Positions 10,145 to 21,007 of a stretch of 64,000 nt of DNA are shown piece by piece. The DNA is from Tanypteryx hageni. Lineage: Eukaryota; Arthropoda; Insecta; Odonata; Petaluridae. The notes under the pieces were generated by a model that did not search any database, was not told the origin of the DNA, and worked only from the letters and a program-made list of their open reading frames with translations. The stretch spans positions 204,343,504 to 204,407,503 of the forward strand of contig CM054113.1 of the NCBI GenBank assembly GCA_028673005.1. The letters are read 5' to 3'. Both the position numbers and the translations under genes were made by a program. Within the stretch, counting starts at the first letter, position 1, and each line of letters starts with the position of its first letter.

Positions 10145-11789
10145 CAAGTGGTGGCCACATCAGATTTTTTCACTTGTATCCTAATTTCCTACTACTTAAC
10201 AGTTTTAGTGAATTTTAATGTAAATAGGACGAGCTAAACTAACTAACTAAACCTTGTCGTTATTCGGAATCATTATAGAAGTCAAGTAAAAACAATGTCT
10301 CTTTTTAGGAGCGTTTTGCTTCTAGCATAAGCGCCTATTAGCGTCGGTTTGTCCGTCCGTCCGTCTGCATGTTCGTTCTCGGCTTCTACAGAATGGATTT
10401 TTATGAAATTTGATATTAAGAACTAACAATCAAAGACAATAAGAAAATCAAAAAGATAAATCATGTAAATCAATCGGAGGTACCACTTTACTGGTGACAA
10501 AAATTAACTTTTAGTCAAATTAATATAGTTTTCAAATAAACTTGTAGAACTATTTCTTTTCCTATACATTTTTATCGTAGGAGGAGCCGTTATCATGAAA
10601 ATTGAACAAAAATGTCGTAATTCAATTTGAACTTATAAAAATTCATGCATAGCTACCTAATTGTTCTCAACGCAAATAATCTTATTGGTTACTGAAGTAA
10701 ATAAGGTCTGCTGTAATTGCAAAATACATTTAATTCCTTACGCGTGCATGAAAGATTTTGTAAACGGAAGGAAATGGATTGTCTACGGCGAAAAAAGAAC
10801 ATAAACGTAAATATTACAACTACTGAACTCAAGTGAGGTATGTTTTAAGTAATTTTCGATTATTCGGATAATTAAAACTGATTTGAAAACAAATCACTAA
10901 ATATAAATGGAATATTTCCCTGAAATCATTTCTGATGTATCGTTTTGCAGTATTTAGTCATTAAAATTAAGTAATATGTTTATTGAAAAGAAATTTGAGA
11001 AGAAATTTTTAATAGACAGAGATACAATCGGGTCGTGGTGTTTTGCTGTTTTATGGCGTGTTCGGTCAAATCATATCGTATAGTTTCAAATACCCCATCG
11101 CAAAAAACGCGCCTATTTGTGATATACTGTACACTTTCCTAACTTGTTACTCAACAGAAGCCGAAAAATGACGTTGTATGTAAAAGGAAAGAAGGTATAC
11201 GCAGAATACAAAAATAGACATTTAATTTTTAATTTTAAGGTATTTGCAGATTTTTCAGAATGTTTATAAATGCATAATCAGATTTAGCATAAAATTTACT
11301 ATAAGATAACATTATAACATTAATCCGTCGTACATAAAGATTTTTACTCGCATTCGCATGAGGCGAATTGAGACTTCGTTGCGAGTGTTATAACAAATGC
11401 GAGTTGAGATTTAGTTTCGCATTAAAAGTCAATGATGAAAAAATCTCAAAATATCCTGGGTTCGAATTCTGAAGCGTCTCTTCTCTGTTTGATTAACTAG
11501 GAAAGAACTGAAATGTAGCGTGCAAGCCTATTTTCGATCAATTTTTTTAAAATCTTTAAGTTGAGACTTCGACGCGGCATTTGCACATTTATAAGGAGAA
11601 AAGTGTGAAGATTAGTTCTCTTATCGTGAAAATTGAAATATTCGAAATTTTACGTTTGAATAACATATTGCTAGATATTTTATAACATATGAAAAACAAA
11701 GTCGAACAAAAACTTAACTGCATCATGGACGGCGGGACATTTCACTGCCAATGCGCGACTCGGGATTTCACTACGCAAATGGTGACATT
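10145..11789. other. Interior non-coding; CCGTCCGTCCGTC tract at 10350-10362
   Basis: AT-rich and frame-poor. The CCGTCCGTCCGTC tract followed by TTTTTATGAAATTTG resembles motifs beside similar tetranucleotide runs at 37790-37815 and 45905-45945, suggesting fragments of related repeats. No gene can be supported. Confidence 0.45.
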
Positions 11790-11880
11790 AAAAATAACAG
11801 AAAAATATTTCCTATTTTCTCAAAGGTTCCAGAATTTGCGACGAATTTGTCTTGCGACCAATTTGCCATGCGAGGAATTT

Positions 11881-12104
11881 GTGTGTGTGTGTGTGTTTAT
11901 TTTTGGCTAATCAACTTCTTGGATTATTATAGACATAGCTCCTTCCATACCGAATACACAAGGGAGGATGGAAACCCCGTGCCGGCATTAGCCAACTCTT
12001 AATGAAGAGCACCAAGGAGGCCAACGGCTTAACGTCCCTTCCGAAGGACGGAACGCTGGCTTTGCGCAGTCTCCTCAAACCACACAAACGGGGCCGCGCG
12101 ACCT
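11881..12104 (-). mobile_element. SINE copy 1, 5'-truncated, (CA)n tail
   Basis: It shares the body CGTCCCTTCCGAAGGACGGA, the CCGTGCCGGCA block and the CTCAAAC..CACAAACGGG block with copies at 49323 and 53665. Orientation is minus. The tRNA-like head is missing because homology stops at 12104, which is typical 5' truncation. At the other end is a (GT)n run, a (CA)n tail on the minus strand. GCGAGGAATTT (11870-11880) and GCGACGAATTT (12105-12115) flank it as possible target duplications, but the host array is itself repetitive. It interrupts the right terminus of the large element, so it inserted later. Confidence 0.75.
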
Positions 12105-12178
12105 GCGACGAATTTTTCTTGCAACGAATTTTTCTTGCGACGAATTTTCCGCACGAATTGACGTAGAACCGAATCCCA

Positions 12179-12600
12179 GGGAAAAATTCGCGACCTAGCC
12201 TAATATGGATGAGGTCATGCGTACTGACGTACATATACAACTTCGCCGAAGCAGAGGGTTCATGTTTCATGGCATCGTAGCTGAAAGCAGAAGTTAGGGC
12301 AATACCTAGCATGCTTCGAGACAGAGTGATTCGCTAACAGATCACGAACATAACATCCTCGAAGAAATTCCAAGAAAAGAAGGACATTAGGAAGATACGT
12401 AGACTCTCGATTAGGAGATCAGGACTATACCATACCGTTTCCGCCTCTTAGATTAGACGACGCTTTCGAAACTTCTTGCTCTTCAAATACCTCCAGTTCC
12501 TATTCAGTTATTCAGTTCAACGAGGCCATTTTGTTTTTCCGAAGAAGGAAGGATCCATCTCTGATCAAAGACTATATCGTGTAAAATCGTGGTCTCAGAT
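12179..12600. other. Non-coding, nothing recognised
   Basis: Moderately GC-balanced unique-looking sequence with no supportable gene. Confidence 0.5.
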
Positions 12601-13470
12601 CACGGAGGTCGTCTGTCTCTTTCTCCATCACACACTCTCTCACTCAGTTTATCGATCTCTATGTATCTTCATTTCTCTCTCTTATTTTCTATTTGTGTAA
12701 ATAATTATATCTTCTCCCTTCGTTCTTCCATCAATAATCTCTCTCTATGCCTCTATTATTCTTTTTCTCTATCTACACTTTTAGTAAGATATATAAATAA
12801 GCCTGTTGTAAACTTGTTTTTTCGCACTGCTCTTAAACTTTTATGCTTTCGCAGACTTTTCTTGTGTGGGCGTTTTCCTGAAGCGAAGTTTCCTAAATTT
12901 TATTTTGACTGTTTTTTCTTAGATTTTACTTTACTCGAAAATATTCTTCTCTTTTCATTTTGAACTTTGTGTTGCATTATAAATTAATTTTGTAACTTGT
13001 ACATGACAACGGGCTAGAGGGAAGAAGAGACTTACTAGTTTCAAACTCTCTCTAATAAAGACGTTATCTATAAAATTACCTACTTCCCTCTCAGTCTCAA
13101 TCTCTACCTCTCTATCACTCCATCTACCTCTAGTTTTCAGTCTCACTTTCTACTCCATTCTCTACCGCTCTCTCTAACTCTCCCTCTCTCTCTACATCCC
13201 TTATCCTCTCTTCAACTCTCTCCTCTCCTTCGCCCTCAATCATTCCCTCAAATTCTCTCTCTCTCTCCACTACCTTTCTCCTTTCTGCCGTGTGTTCTCC
13301 TGACTCCATTCGAGCGGCAGTGCCTCTCAGCCAACCCATACCTTTCACAGCTCACAGACTTTGTGGCACAACCTTCTCGCTCTACGTGACCCTATCACCT
13401 CATCCCCATTTACCTGCTCTTCCTCTCCCCGTCCCTCTCCTCGCCCCTCGGTTTCCTCTCCGGATGTTTC
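12601..13470 (-). repeat. Pyrimidine-rich tracts on the + strand
   Basis: C/T-rich blocks lie at about 12601-12780, 13085-13290 and 13370-13460, separated by AT-rich DNA. Overlapping short frames (S/L-rich or R/E-rich) are compositional. No exon-like conservation is visible. Confidence 0.7.
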
Positions 13471-14171
13471 GCTTCACCGTTCCCATCCGTCCATCCGCCG
13501 GCGTCGCCACGTGACAACGCCGCCCCTAGCCCTTCATCTGTCTAGATGCCTGCCATAATTATTACCCTTGCGGTAATCGGTTTCAATTTCGGCTCTCCCG
13601 ATTTCCTTTGCCGTGGGAGTCGGTGTGCAAATGCACGAGCGATGCTACGCCGTAACTGCTATGAAATTCGACGAATCACGTTTTGTCTTATTAAAAAAAT
13701 TTCCTATATATTAAAATAATGCTTATTGAAATTTTATTTATATTTATGAGGTATTTGTCCATATTTATCTTTTAACTTTTGAATATAAAATTAATATCAT
13801 AAGAAGTATTAGCGGTTGGCATAAGAATTATGCGAAGAAGTACTCTTCCGTTTTAACAATTTCTAAAATATACCTAAAATTAAGGAATTAAATAGAATGA
13901 TATGCTTAAAAATTTCATTTTTGTCTACTTTTCCGCTAAAATAGTTGGTTGATGTATGAAAAATCTTACAGTTATGAAAGGTATGAAAATATAAACGACT
14001 GTGTATTTTGTTATTTTGTGTCACATGGGAAATTAAAAATAAAATGTCGAGAAGCATATATTGTCGATGCAATAGGTAGATCCATCAAATAAGGGCATTA
14101 ATTACAAATATTCTAATAAATTTTTGAATATTTTCTAAGCTCGAATTCCTGTCAGAGCTTAATGTAAGCGT
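13471..14171. other. Non-coding, nothing recognised
   Basis: Starts GC-richer (to about 13660), then very AT-rich. No gene or bounded repeat found. Confidence 0.5.
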
Positions 14172-15153
14172 AGGGGAGAGTCACCGAAATTGGACCGGCA
14201 CGTAAATTGGACTGGCCCCGTTAACCTCGCTTTTACCGTCAATTGCTGCACTCTGTTGTTGAATTTGTTAAGTACTACAAGGAATCGGCTACCTCTCACC
14301 GTTCAGGCCAGTCTTGCAAGCGCTGCTGAGTTGTAGTGTGATTTTCTTTTCCCTGAAATTGGATGTTGATTTCTGTAGTTTTCTCTAAGGCTTGTGTCTG
14401 AAGGGAGGTAAGTTAAGACTATTATAGATGCTTCTGTTTAAAAGCCAGTTAATCTGTGAAGATAATGATGTAGGAATACAGTTTTATAAATGTTGCAAAA
14501 TGTTAATTATTTGTTTTTGAGATTATTTCATACAGAGAACAAGGTTTTTTGTTATTTCTCAGTATTAAGCCGAAAGAAAACAAATTGCAAAATACTTTCT
14601 GAAATTAGCATTGTGAATTTTAGGATGGCGAAAGGTAGAAAAGTACGGGAAATGGAATAGTGAAAACATAGAAAAAGCACTATCAGATTATCAGCATGGC
14701 GGAATTGGCCTTAATGAAACAGCCAGAACTTACTGCGTACCAAAAGCAACACTAAAGAGAAACGCAGAAGGGACAAATATTTTTGCTGTCGCAGAGAAGA
14801 AAGCAATGGGGAGAAATATTGCTCTCCCTGAAGATATAGTGATGGAACTGGTGAATCACGTATTGTAATTGGAAGAATGCATGTTTGGAATAATACCTAA
14901 ATATAAAAAAACTGGCGTTTCAGATATGTGAAAAGAATAATTTTACACACCAATTTAATACAGAAAAACAGTCGGCGGGGTAGAAATGGTACAACGCCTT
15001 TATGGCCACACATCCTGAACTTTCTTTACAGCAGCCAGAAGCAACATCTATACAGAGAGGAAGTGGCTTTAATAAGGAATAAAAAAGTCTATTTCATTCA
15101 TGTGCCTTTGTCCAGGACAAAAAGTTTATAGTTGTTAAATGTTTATTCTATTA
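14172..15153 (+). mobile_element. pogo-like element, left part
   Basis: It opens at GGGGAGAGTCACCGAAATTG with a second AAATTGGAC repeat 20 bases on, then runs into the transposase remnant at 14624-15085. It is interrupted at 15151-15153 by a Harbinger element. It may resume at 16460-16515, where AATTGGACC/GGTCCAATT motifs recur. I could not find a right terminal repeat, so its extent is uncertain. Confidence 0.5.
14624..15085 (+). pseudogene. pogo-type transposase N-terminal remnant (psq + Tc5 HTH)
   Basis: After an ATG at 14624 and a one-base frameshift, the frame reads KYGKWNSENIEKALSDYQHG, then the NETARTYCVPKATLKR motif. This is the psq-type helix-turn-helix of pogo/Jerky-like transposases. 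After an in-frame stop, LEECMFGI follows. A further frame gives WYNAFMATHPELSLQQPEAT then SIQRGSGFNK, the Tc5-type DNA-binding half. At least two frameshifts and one stop break it. The DDE catalytic domain is absent: coding similarity ends just before the Harbinger insertion, and nothing similar follows. Dead copy. Confidence 0.85.
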
Positions 15154-15353
15154 AGGCGTGTCTCCACTGATTAACATTTAGCCATTGAAATTGACATTAA
15201 CATTGACAGTAACATGTTAACATTAACATGTTAATCAACATGTTTTTTTATGTTAATTTGATTGACATTAACATTGTGTCCACACATATTAACTTATAAA
15301 GTGTCAGAAGCGGAGGATCTGAATAAATTGTCGAATGACTTAAAGGTTCACAA

Positions 15354-15735
15354 ATGGATTCGGATGAAGAGGATTTGGCGTTTGTCATTACCATGGTCGC
15401 GTGGTACAAAGCTCGGAAAAACAAGAGGAGGAAGATATGTATATCTCATTAAAAGAAGCAGTGTGCCAGATATCTTAAGTAAATTGAGAGTGGAAGACAG
15501 ATTTGGATTTAAGAACTTCCTCCGTATGTCCGAGGAGGACTTTAGCATGTTACTATATTACAAGCAGCCATTCCGTCTCATGTGAGACTGGGAATAACTC
15601 TTCGTTTCCTGGTCACCGTAGATTCTTATACAAGTTTTATGTACATACTTAGTAAGAGTGTCCAAGCAAAAAATCTCAAAAATCATCCCAGAAGTTTGTG
15701 AAGCAATCATCACATCTTTAATTAAAGAACACATG
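15354..15735 (+). pseudogene. Harbinger transposase (HARBI1-like) N-terminal remnant
   Basis: From the ATG at 15354 the frame reads MDSDEEDLAFVITMVAWYKA, then runs into a frameshift near 15430. The next frame gives SVPDILSKLRVEDRFGFKNF followed by LRMSEEDFSMLL, the conserved N-terminal motif of PIF/Harbinger nucleases. Further fragments include VRLGITLRFLVTVDSYTSFM (about 15581) and KISKIIPEVCEAI (about 15670). Three frames are needed. No DDE catalytic residues follow, because the C-terminal half has been deleted. Confidence 0.85.
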
Positions 15736-16042
15736 AAAGTAAATTATTACTTTTTATTTTATTTTAATGAAAATATTTACAATACATGCATAATAGAAAA
15801 ATTGACAAAATTAATCAAATTTGCCAATCACAAGGAGAAGAAGACATTGGGAATATTGTCATCTTCGGGATTAGGAGTAGAATGCAAGAGCAACGGTTCG
15901 TTTTCGGCACATGCAGAGGTTTGTGGTGTAAATGGGTTTTCGGGAGCGGGAGTCGAGTTCTTGGCGATCGATGGTGGTGTATTGTAGGATTGCAAATGTA
16001 TGGGAGAAGGGTTGTACTTGCTAATTTCAGCTTCGAAAAGAA

Positions 16043-16279
16043 TTATGTGAAATTTAATTTTGCAGTTGCCCTAGCAATTGGATCTTCTATCTTTCGTAAA
16101 TGAACAACTACAAGTTCCCCAAAAATGTCACATTCGCCCCTACTTGCAGCTTGTTTCTTTTCTCTTGTGTCTTTTATGCATTTCGTTTTAGAGACAGCTG
16201 CGTCTAAAAATGCCGAGTCTTCATTATTCCTTCGTTTCACCGCGAAGAATGTCAACTGAGATCCCGATTGACTTAACAT
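16043..16279 (-). pseudogene. Possible Harbinger accessory-protein remnant
   Basis: A 78-residue minus frame ends CDIFGELVVVHLRKIEDPIA plus a short tail. This resembles the C-terminal tail of MADF-domain proteins that accompany Harbinger transposases ('cDvFGefvaseLrkl'). Its position opposite the transposase, on the other strand inside the same element, fits the usual divergent two-gene layout. The N-terminal DNA-binding domain is not present. A Ser/Pro-rich stretch at 15840-15987 on the same strand may also derive from this gene. Confidence 0.5.
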
Positions 16280-16456
16280 GTTTTCGCTCGCCGAGCGAAA
16301 ACATTTTTCTGAGTTAACATGTTAATCCAATACAGTCGATCAACATGTTATGTCAATCGAGAAACGAAGTTCGATATACATGTTAATATCAACATGTTAA
16401 CTTAACATGTTAACTTGACATGTTGGTGTTAAATTTTAATCAGTGGGGACACGCCT

Positions 16457-17830
16457 TTAGACATTATTGTCAGTGATCCAATTTAGGAAACCTATGGTCC
16501 AATTTTGAAGACCCATCTAAATTGGACCGTTTACAGTGATTCACAATTTATTTTTTTTTAATTTCACTGAAATAGGAAACTAAAATTTTATGACTCATTC
16601 TTATTTGTTAAAAGCTAATGTAAATATTTTTATCAAGAAATATAATAAAAATGCAGTACTTAATGAGGTACATCACAAAATCTTAAAACTGGTCGAATTT
16701 TGGCTATTATCCTCTAATAGGGAAGCTCAACATTATTGAATCAGCTCCTTTGAAACTGAATTTCAATTTCATGCAACTGAGATTCATGGTTTTCCTCAAT
16801 TTAGATTTAAATAATTATATTTAATTTTAACTACGCGGCATGCCATCATCAACAGTTTCTATCTACAACTTTTAGAGCGGTAATTTATTCTACCTTTAGA
16901 TTATATATTAAGTCTATAATAGAAACTTAAAACAATTTAATATTTAGTGCATTTTCTATTAATACTCCGGTTAATTTTCTCTTTTTATCTTTGATAAAAT
17001 GTTTACTATGTAATTTCACCTTTATTCTAGCTATAGTTTTTATAACAGGACCATTCCATCTAATTTATTTCCTGTTTTTCATAGATATTATAGCTTTAAT
17101 TAAAAATAATCTTTCATCTTCAGCCTTGATTTATTTTAGCTTTAAATTCTGTTTGAACTTTTAATCTTTTTCTTCATTTTTATCCCTAAAAAAGTTTTTT
17201 CGAATATCATAGCTTATGCAGGTTTTTTATTTTTATTTCCCATTTAATTACATTGGCCATTTAAGAATGATGGCTCCAAGTTTATTAGAACTGTGTATTA
17301 AATTCTACGTCTGAAATGACTATCCATAATTCTTACTCTGGAACTTTAACTCTGATCTCTTAGGATGTAATTCATTGTGAACTTATATTCTCCCTTTGAA
17401 AGCTATGCAGCCTAGGGAAATAAAAGACCTTCGTAAAAATGTCTTACTATACTAGGAGTTACTACCAAAGTAAGTCTAAGTCACTTAATGAGCATCGTCC
17501 CCTGACGTCATAAATATTATTTCGGCTTAGAAATTCTTACTTTTTTACACTGATTAAGCACATGCAAAATTTTTAAAGTTTAACTCATCAGTTCCATGAA
17601 GTATACCAATTTTTATTTACGCCTCTTCTTAATATATTTTTTTCTGAGAAATGCAAAGTGCACGAAAACTACATCATTCAGAAAATCATAATTTAAAACA
17701 AGTCCATTTGATAGCGGCACGGTGCTTATTTTTCCGGGAAAAACTCTTGGCAAACGTTATCGGAGTTTATTTCCTTGCAGCGAGAAAACACAGGCCGTGT
17801 GCGAATGGGAATTTTCAAATATGTGTCACC
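16457..17830. other. AT-rich non-coding
   Basis: The first about 60 bases hold GATCCAATTT, GGTCCAATTT and AAATTGGACC, probably the continuation of the pogo-like element. The remainder is AT-rich with no supportable gene. Confidence 0.55.
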
Positions 17831-18260
17831 CGAAACAGAGGAGGAGGAGGTGGGGGAGGGAGGGGGGAAGAAGTGACTAGAAGAACATGAAAAACAAAAC
17901 TCCATTTTTTATAGCTCCGAGAATCAAAAAGAGTCCAAATAGCCGCCTCTCTCCAGACTGCGGATGAAGGAACGTGGGAGGGGCCACGTGAAGGAGGCAA
18001 GGTGAAGGACTGGGACGAACCGGAGGTCGGGAGAGGACACGGAATACTCCCTCTCCCACTCCGCCTCCGCTCCGTAATTCCCTTCCTCTCCCCTCCCAAT
18101 TCTCCCGGCATCGCCACCCGCGGAGCACACACATCTGTTCTAAAACTTAACCTCCAAACCGTCCACACACACAACCTCCCTCGCCACAGACACCGACATT
18201 CTTCCTCTCTATCCTCCCTCTCCCCTCATCCTTCCCCACTTTCTCCATCTACTACCCCTC
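17831..18260. repeat. G-rich then C/T-rich low-complexity island
   Basis: GGAGG/GGGAGG repeats at about 17839-17868 (potential quadruplex-forming) are followed by GC-richer mixed DNA. C/T-rich blocks lie at about 18040-18110 and 18170-18260. The overlapping frames are mutually exclusive shadows of this composition. Confidence 0.6.
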
Positions 18261-19785
18261 CATCGAAGGAAGACGCTTCGGCAAGGCGGAGTTGCAAAAA
18301 AAAACATTTCGAGTCATACCGATGTGGCACAAATATGGATTAGGGATGTGAACGGGCGCGCTAGGAGCCATTGCAAGGGAGGTTGGGGGTTAGAGTTGGA
18401 GGAAGAAAGGTATGGAGATATGTGATAGGAAAAAAGGAGACGACGGAAGCGGGAGTTTGAGAAGGAAGTGGTAAGTTGGCGGAAGAAGGTCGAGGGAGAG
18501 AAGGGCACGAGGACGAGATAAGAAGCTGTAAGAATGCGAAGAATTTTGCGAGAGAAAAAGGATGTCGGCGAAACGGGCGTGATTTAAAATAAGGCGAATT
18601 GCACAAGATTTCATTAATTTTTCGCCATCTCCACAAAGTTAAAATAAACGATCGGTTTTGATGAACGATCGTCATTATGCACCAGATATAAGCCTTTCCA
18701 AAGAGTTCAAAAATGTGATTGTTGAAATGTGCCTCATTTAAGATGTATATATACTTACATACGCATAACTAAAATTTTGTTTTTAAAAACTTCTAAGCAA
18801 TACTGCTTTAAATTCTGATCGAATAATGCATGTCATAAAATTTAGAATTCACTGAATTTTAAAACCGTAAAACATGACTTTTTATATGTACTTCAACAGA
18901 AATGATAATAAACAAGGCGAAATGAGAATTCTCGTGTAAAGCTTGACAGTAATAATCTTACTCTCGCACCTTCGTTCACGGCATCTCCGTGTTCACGGAT
19001 AAAAGTCGCTGAATACGAAAAAAGGCTCGCGTAAAGGAATTTTGCAAAATTTCTATATTTAGTCTCCTGGATACAGATCTTGGATACCGATCCAGCAGTC
19101 GTCCTAGAAAAAAATGCGTCTCTATGCTGGAGGACCTTATTTCATGAGGGCAAGAAAAGAAGTTAAGAGTCGGTAAGGAGATTACTAGAGAAAGATGCTA
19201 AAAGCGGATAACAAAGAGGAACGGTTGGCATCGCATTGTTAACGGAAAAGTTGACTTTTTAATAATATAGATCTGAATAAAAATGAAAAACGACGAATTT
19301 GGAGAAGGATTAGAGAGTTAAAATCAATAGAAAATGTACATTATTCTATCAAATATATAATGAAGTGCCCAAAGGGAAGTTCTGAAACCACGGACAAAGT
19401 TTTAAAAATCTAAAACAGGAATTTAAACAAAAGATACATGTCGCAGAGTTACGTTTTTCAATGTTTAATATTTTAAAAGGACATTCGGCAAACATTTAAG
19501 TACTGAGGAAATATTTGATTTAGAAATTTGATGCTTTAAAACTGAAAAACGCGACGAAAAGTTAGCTTGCGTGACCTACATATCCGCCGGTTTCAAAAAG
19601 AAAAAAAAAAGATTTCGTCCAAAATTTATATTTGTTTCACTTTGGAAAAACTCTTCAACTATGCCTACGTGTGTTATTGGCGTGCATTTTGATGGAGAGA
19701 TGGTAAAAATAAAGTTGAAACCGCGTCATATTTACATTCCTCAGGAACGTGCACTTTTAATTGTGAATTTCGACGTACTACCCCC
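18261..19785. other. Non-coding, nothing recognised
   Basis: Purine-leaning at 18380-18520, then AT-rich. The frame beginning at 19571 (MTYISAGFKKKKKRF..) runs into a C/T tract and has no recognisable domain. Confidence 0.5.
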
Positions 19786-20338
19786 ATTGTCTTCCTCCTC
19801 CCTCTCTTCACTCCCTCTACTCACTCTCCTCTCTCCCCTTCCTCTCTCCTCCTCTTCCCCCCCTTCCTCTCCATCTTACCCCTTTTTCCTCATTTTCCTT
19901 TCAACCTCCCCCAAAATTTCAATAATCACGCCTCGCTATAAGGAATGTGCTAGTCGCCCACTATGCGCTGTCCGTGCTACCTCACAAAAGATAAACAATT
20001 CCTCCCACAATCTCCTCTCTCTGTCCTGCCCGCAAATTCCATCTTTTCTGGTCCCGCCCCGCAACCCGTTCACGCATCCATCCCAAGTGCGTCAGGCATG
20101 CCGGGCATACGCCTCCAACGTTGCGCGTTATCCCGCCTAGCAACGTCGCCTTCTTCTACACACCTTGTAATCCTCAAATTCCTCATTCTCCTTTCTACAA
20201 CGCTCCTCCTCCTCCGTGTCCGTCTACTCGCTCCCTTCCTTCCTCTCATTCTCGTTCTCCATCCAAATTTCTTATTATCTTCTCGTCCTATGGAATCTCT
20301 AGCCAACTATAACCACTTATGATACGCTATGCCAAGAT
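19786..20338. repeat. Pyrimidine-rich blocks
   Basis: The + strand is strongly C/T-rich at about 19790-19915 and again at 20160-20290. The open frames here are low-complexity S/L/P-rich products. Confidence 0.65.
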
Positions 20339-20385
20339 CAAGGGCGGATCCGTGGAAGGGAGGGGGGGAGTTTAGAGGGTAATTA
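20339..20385 (+). mobile_element. Possible hAT terminal fragment (GGGCGGATCC type)
   Basis: CAAGGGCGGATCCGTGGAAG then a G-run is like the left end of the bounded element at 20698 (CAGTGGCGGATTTAATGG then G-run). No inverted partner found. Confidence 0.35.
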
Positions 20386-20697
20386 CTCCCCAAAATTTCA
20401 GAACCGAAAAATATTAATGAAATAATGAAGATATAATATAGGTACACTTTTTAATATATTTATTTTCTTGCGCAAAATTTTATCTATTTCCTTTTCACAT
20501 ATAAAAATCTGCATGCTTTTGAAGATACTGTATTTGCCCGGTTATAGGTCGACCTCGAATATAAGACGAACCCTTATTTCAGAAGCCATGTGAAAGAAAA
20601 AATTCGGGGTATTGATATCATCATTCTTTTTAATTGTAAATTATTTCAACAATTATTTTATTAATTTTAAATTATAACGCTGCAAACAGCTTACGAA

Positions 20698-20999
20698 CAG
20701 TGGCGGATTTAATGGTGGGGGGGTCGCATATGGCACGCGCCGGGGGCCACGTGATGTAAGGGACCCCGCAAAAATATCCGTGTGTATAATCTCAGAAATA
20801 TTAAATGTCTCAATTTAAAAATAAGTGGAACCACTCTATGATTCCATAGAAAAACTATCGTTAAGAGGTTTCACAATGGAGGGTAGCCGTTAGGAGCAGT
20901 TTCACTATATATTTAGACTGCGGGACACTCGGCTACTTAACGCCAGGGGCCCCCAAATGTTTAACGCCAGGGGCCCCGGGAGGCCTAAATCCGCTACTG
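20698..20999. mobile_element. hAT-type MITE, 302 bp, perfect 8-bp TSD
   Basis: The left end CAGTGGCGGATTTAATGG and the right end (reverse complement CAGTAGCGGATTTAGG) form inverted termini. CTTACGAA is duplicated exactly at 20690-20697 and 21000-21007. The interior holds G-runs, GGGGGCCACGTG and two neighbouring TTAACGCCAGGGGCCCC motifs (about 20939-20975) that form a short tandem duplication near the right end. No coding capacity; it would need a hAT transposase supplied in trans. Confidence 0.88.
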
Positions 21000-21007
21000 C
21001 TTACGAA

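Larger units (their letters stand above)
7295..12170. mobile_element. Candidate 4.9-kb DNA transposon with tandem-repeat TIRs
   Basis: The left end (about 7295-7490) and right end (about 11790-12170, reverse complement) align over about 200 bases. The aligned order is GGTGTACCGTCAAATCGT versus GGTTCTACGTCAATTCGT at the tips, then arrays of AAATTCGTCGCA units, then a shared GAGAAAATAGGAAATATTTT block. GAATCCCA lies directly outside both tips (7287-7294 and 12171-12178; the match extends to CGAATCCCA), suggesting an 8-9 bp target duplication. Long inverted ends with an 8-9 bp duplication fit MULE-like elements, but no transposase was recognised inside. The element carries a SINE (11881-12104) and an unrelated repeat (9448-10144), so it is old. 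Confidence 0.6.
15154..16456 (+). mobile_element. PIF/Harbinger element, 1303 bp, TTA TSD
   Basis: The left end AGGCGTGTCTCCACTGATTA and the right end (reverse complement AGGCGTGTCCCCACTGATTA) differ at one of 20 positions. TTA flanks it at 15151-15153 and 16457-16459, the Harbinger duplication. Both subterminal regions carry repeated AACATGTTAA palindromes. It contains a broken transposase N-terminus and a minus-strand frame resembling the end of the accessory MADF/Myb-like protein. The original element would have been considerably longer, so the copy is internally deleted. It is inserted in the pogo-like element. Confidence 0.9.

Noticed and set aside
19571..20140. 189-residue + frame
   Set aside because: Starts in AT-rich DNA, runs through a C/T tract, and no recognisable domain.
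20551..20600. GCCCGGTTATAGGTCGACCT as a transposon end
   Set aside because: Reminiscent of ends of pogo or hAT elements, but there is no inverted partner or duplication nearby.
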